NCBI GenBank assembly: GCA_012514835.1
Contig: JAAYZM010000448.1
Location: forward strand, 1-8,861
DNA: 8,861 nt
Direction: 5' to 3'
Origin: Actinomycetales bacterium
GTDB lineage: Bacteria; Actinomycetota; Actinomycetes; Actinomycetales; Cellulomonadaceae
The first letter of the stretch is position 1. Each line of letters begins with the position of its first letter. Shown here piece after piece: positions 6,917 through 8,861 of this stretch. Both the position numbers and the translations under genes were made by a program. The notes under the pieces were generated by a model. That model ran no database searches. It worked only from the letters and a program-made list of their open reading frames with translations, and was not told where the DNA came from.

Positions 6917-6937
6917 GGCTACAACTCTGGTTCCGGC

Positions 6938-6957
6938 GACCACTACATCTTGTGGTC
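6938..6957 (-). promoter_or_regulatory. Palindromic operator resembling an NrdR box upstream of nrdD
   Basis: Arms GACCAC (6938-6943) and GTGGTC (6952-6957) are exact inverted repeats around TACATCTT. The inner 16 bases (6940-6955, CCACTACATCTTGTGG) fit the NrdR-box pattern ACWA-AT-TWGT, recalled as acaCwAtATaTwGtgt. NrdR is the ATP/dATP-sensing repressor of ribonucleotide reductase genes, and its sites lie in front of nrd operons. This one ends 36 bases before the nrdD start. A degenerate second copy may lie at 6969-6984. No clear -10/-35 pair could be assigned nearby. Confidence 0.65.
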
Positions 6958-6968
6958 ATTGGGTTGGG

Positions 6969-6984
6969 TGACTACTAGGTGTGC
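6969..6984 (-). promoter_or_regulatory. Possible second, degenerate NrdR box
   Basis: TGACTACTAGGTGTGC keeps the outer part of the first box (ACTAC on one side, TGTG on the other), but its central bases differ. NrdR usually binds paired boxes whose centres are about three helical turns (31-32 bp) apart; here the centres are 29 bp apart. It is weak on its own and is reported only because of its position next to the first box. Confidence 0.3.
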
Positions 6985-7012
6985 CATTTCTATTCCCCAC
7001 GGTGGGCCCTAA

Positions 7013-7034
7013 CCGGGACCTTGGTCCCGGGACC
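7013..7034. repeat. Cluster of alternating GGGACC/GGTCCC half-sites in the nrdD-helicase intergenic region
   Basis: CCGGGACC (7013-7020) and GGTCCCGG (7023-7030) form an 8-bp inverted repeat with a 2-base spacer. The second arm continues into GGTCCCGGGACC (7023-7034), a perfect 12-bp palindrome. So three half-sites alternate within 20 bases, ending 24 bases before the helicase GTG. It could be an operator for the helicase gene or a hairpin in its leader; no regulator is recognised. Confidence 0.5.
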
Positions 7035-7058
7035 GCGAGCGGTGCGAGACTGGGGCTC

Positions 7059-8861
7059 GTGACCACGGGCGAGAACCTCCTGGGCGTGCTGCTCGCCCCG
7101 AGCGGCAGAACGCCGCGGCTCACGCACGTCGAGCACCTGCCGGGGCGTCCCGGCGAGCCCGGCGCATGGCCCGCGTGGGCAGATCCGTCGCTCGTGCGCG
7201 GGTACGAATCTCTCGGCGTGTCGCTCCCGTGGCGCCACCAGGTCGAGGCCGCCGAGTCCGCGTGGTCCGGCCTCCACACCGTCCTGGCCACCTCGACCGG
7301 CTCCGGCAAGTCCCTCGCCTACTGGCTCCCCGCGCTCACGTCCGTGCGGGCCGACGCCGCCGCCGGGCTCCTCGACCCCGGCCGCATCGAGACCACCACG
7401 CGCCGCGGGGCCGTCCTCTACCTGAGCCCCACCAAGGCGCTCGCGGCGGACCAGCGGGCGTCCCTCGACGCTCTGCTCGCCGCGTCGGGTACGGGCGACG
7501 TCCGGGTCGCGACGTGCGACGGCGACACCCCCTTCGCGGAGCGCCGCTGGATCCGCGACCACGCCGACGTGGTGCTCACCAACCCCGACTACCTGCACTT
7601 CGCCCTGCTGCCCCAGCACCGACGGTGGGCCCGGTTGCTGGCCAACCTGCGGTACGTCGTCGTCGACGAGTGCCACGCCTACCGCGGGGTGTTCGGCGCG
7701 CACGTGTCCCTCGTCCTGCGCCGGTTGCGCCGCCTCGCCGAGCACTACGCCGGGGCCGCGCGCGTGCGCCCGCCCGGGGCGCCCGGCCTCACCTTCGTCC
7801 TGGCCTCGGCGACGACGGCGGACCCCGCAGCCTCCGCCGCACGCCTCGTGGGCGTGGACCCGGGTGATGTCACGGCCATCACGGCGGACAGCTCCCTCGC
7901 GGGGCGCAAGACCTTCGCGCTGTGGCAGCCGCCCGAGCTGCCCGGGCGCTCGCCGCTCGACGCGGCGGCCGCGCTGCGCAGCCTCGACGAGCGCACACCG
8001 GGGTACGCCCCCAACACTTCGGACGCCGCAGAGGACCGCCCGCAAGAGGACCTCGAACCGGTGCGCCGCACCGCCACCGCCGAGGCGGCCGACCTGCTCG
8101 CGGACCTCGTCTCCGCGGGCGGGCGGGCCCTCGCGTTCACGCGCTCGCGCCACGCCGCGGAGTCCGTCGCGGAGCGGGCGCGCGAGCACCTCGAGGAAGT
8201 CGCACCAGGGCTCGGGTCGAGGGTCGCGGCGTACCGCGGCGGCTACCTGCCGGAGGAGCGGCGCGCGCTCGAGCAGGCGATCCGCGCCGGAGAGATGCGC
8301 GCGCTCGCCACGACCAACGCGCTCGAGCTCGGCATGGACATCTCGGGGCTCGACGCGGTGCTGATCGCGGGCTGGCCCGGCACGCGGGTGTCACTGTGGC
8401 AGCAGGCTGGCCGCGCGGGACGGCGCGGGGCGGACGGGCTCGTCGTGTTCGTCGCGCGCGAGGACCCGCTCGACCAGTACGTGGTGCACCACCCCGAGAC
8501 GGTGTTCGGCACCCCCGTCGAGGCCACGGTGTTCGACCCGGCCAACCCGTACGTGCTCGCACCGCATCTGTGCGCGGCCGCCGCGGAGCTGCCCCTGCGC
8601 ACGGGGGACCTGCCGATGTTCGGCGAGCACGTGCGCGAGCTCCTCGACGTGCTCGTCGCCCGCGGGGCGCTGCGCCAGCGACCGTCCGGCTGGTACTGGA
8701 CGCCCGAGGAGTCCGCCGCACACCTCACAGACCTGCGCGGGACGGGCGGCTCCCCCGTCCAGGTGGTCGAGACGGCGACGGGTCGCCTGCTCGGCACGGT
8801 CGACGCGGGCAACGCGGACCAGACCGTCCACCCCGGGGCCGTCTACGTGCACCAGGGCGTG
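7059..8861 (+). CDS. SF2 DEAD/DEAH-box DNA helicase of the SftH/MrfA (YprA) type, 3' end outside the window
   Basis: The frame starts at GTG 7059 and is open to the window end, giving 601 codons. Helicase motifs appear in order: a Q-like PWRHQVEAA (57-65), motif I TSTGSGKS (78-85), Ia SPTKALAADQ (123-132), II DECH (203-206), III SAT (250-252), IV ALAFTRSR (357-364), V ATTNALELGMD (417-427) and VI QQAGRAGRRG (448-457). The N-terminal LTHVEHLP...PW and HAYRGVFGAHV after motif II are typical of this clade, represented by mycobacterial SftH (3'-5' translocase) and Bacillus MrfA (mitomycin lesion repair). Both have a C-terminal cysteine cluster in a DUF1998-type region, which would lie beyond the window. 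A variable charged linker (about 294-338) separates the two RecA-like domains. In-frame GTG codons at 7002 and 6981 are possible starts but would read through the palindrome cluster. Its proximity to nrdDG looks like neighbourhood only. Confidence 0.88.
   Translation, partial: MTTGENLLGVLLAPSGRTPRLTHVEHLPGRPGEPGAWPAWADPSLVRGYESLGVSLPWRHQVEAAESAWSGLHTVLATSTGSGKSLAYWLPALTSVRADAAAGLLDPGRIETTTRRGAVLYLSPTKALAADQRASLDALLAASGTGDVRVATCDGDTPFAERRWIRDHADVVLTNPDYLHFALLPQHRRWARLLANLRYVVVDECHAYRGVFGAHVSLVLRRLRRLAEHYAGAARVRPPGAPGLTFVLASATTADPAASAARLVGVDPGDVTAITADSSLAGRKTFALWQPPELPGRSPLDAAAALRSLDERTPGYAPNTSDAAEDRPQEDLEPVRRTATAEAADLLADLVSAGGRALAFTRSRHAAESVAERAREHLEEVAPGLGSRVAAYRGGYLPEERRALEQAIRAGEMRALATTNALELGMDISGLDAVLIAGWPGTRVSLWQQAGRAGRRGADGLVVFVAREDPLDQYVVHHPETVFGTPVEATVFDPANPYVLAPHLCAAAAELPLRTGDLPMFGEHVRELLDVLVARGALRQRPSGWYWTPEESAAHLTDLRGTGGSPVQVVETATGRLLGTVDAGNADQTVHPGAVYVHQGV

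Noticed and set aside
6902..6943. Longer nrdD start at the GTG at 6943
   Set aside because: It would lie inside the NrdR-like palindrome and upstream of the strong GGAGGAGG that serves the ATG at 6901.
4823..7012. A 729-residue open frame on the + strand opposite nrdD
   Set aside because: It is the antisense of a clearly conserved gene. Long antisense frames are expected at this GC content, and the translation is dominated by Val, Arg, Leu, Glu and Asp with no recognisable domain.
6902..7058. A B12 riboswitch or SOS (LexA) box in the divergent intergenic region
   Set aside because: No B12-box-like sequence or long structured leader is visible, and class III nrdD does not need cobalamin. No TCGAAC-N4-GTTCGA-like site was found.
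6990..8189. A 399-residue minus-strand frame across the helicase and intergenic region
   Set aside because: It is antisense to a gene with all SF2 helicase motifs in order and extends into the operator region.

Overview
This window comes from a very GC-rich chromosome whose codons almost always end in G or C. That composition, a SigE-type sigma factor, an SftH/MrfA-type helicase and an anaerobic ribonucleotide reductase together suggest a facultatively anaerobic actinomycete. Something near Cellulomonas, Oerskovia or Cellulosimicrobium is my inference; no marker gene here fixes the genus.

Left part (1-3853, + strand). This is an accessory-looking cell-surface signalling cluster. It opens with the 3' end of an extracytoplasmic protein (1-332). 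After a 121-bp gap come three tightly packed genes: a SigE-family ECF sigma factor (454-1023), a single-pass membrane protein that overlaps it by ATGA (1020-2282) and is probably its membrane partner or anti-sigma factor, and a second N-terminally anchored or secreted protein two bases later (2285-3853). The partial gene and the last two genes are paralogues. They are built from a repeated domain of about 150 residues with exactly two cysteines each, 96-97 residues apart in one subtype and 105-106 in the other. I do not recognise this domain. A plausible reading is that the extracellular modules sense or bind something at the envelope, the short cytoplasmic tail of the middle protein restrains the sigma factor, and the sigma factor reads its own promoter just upstream.

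Middle part (3984-6901, - strand). After a 130-bp convergent gap lies the class III (anaerobic) ribonucleotide reductase operon, nrdD then nrdG, again with an ATGA overlap. NrdD carries an ATP cone, a candidate thiyl cysteine, a metal-binding C-terminus and the glycyl-radical site. NrdG is the radical-SAM activase. Together they make deoxynucleotides without oxygen. A 20-bp palindrome upstream of nrdD matches an NrdR box.

Right part (7059-8861, + strand). Divergent from nrdD, a GTG-started SF2 helicase of the SftH/MrfA (YprA) type runs off the window end with 601 codons visible. The shared 157-bp intergenic region holds the NrdR-like box and a separate cluster of three alternating GGGACC/GGTCCC half-sites.

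I found no tRNA, rRNA, CRISPR array, insertion sequence, riboswitch or attachment site.
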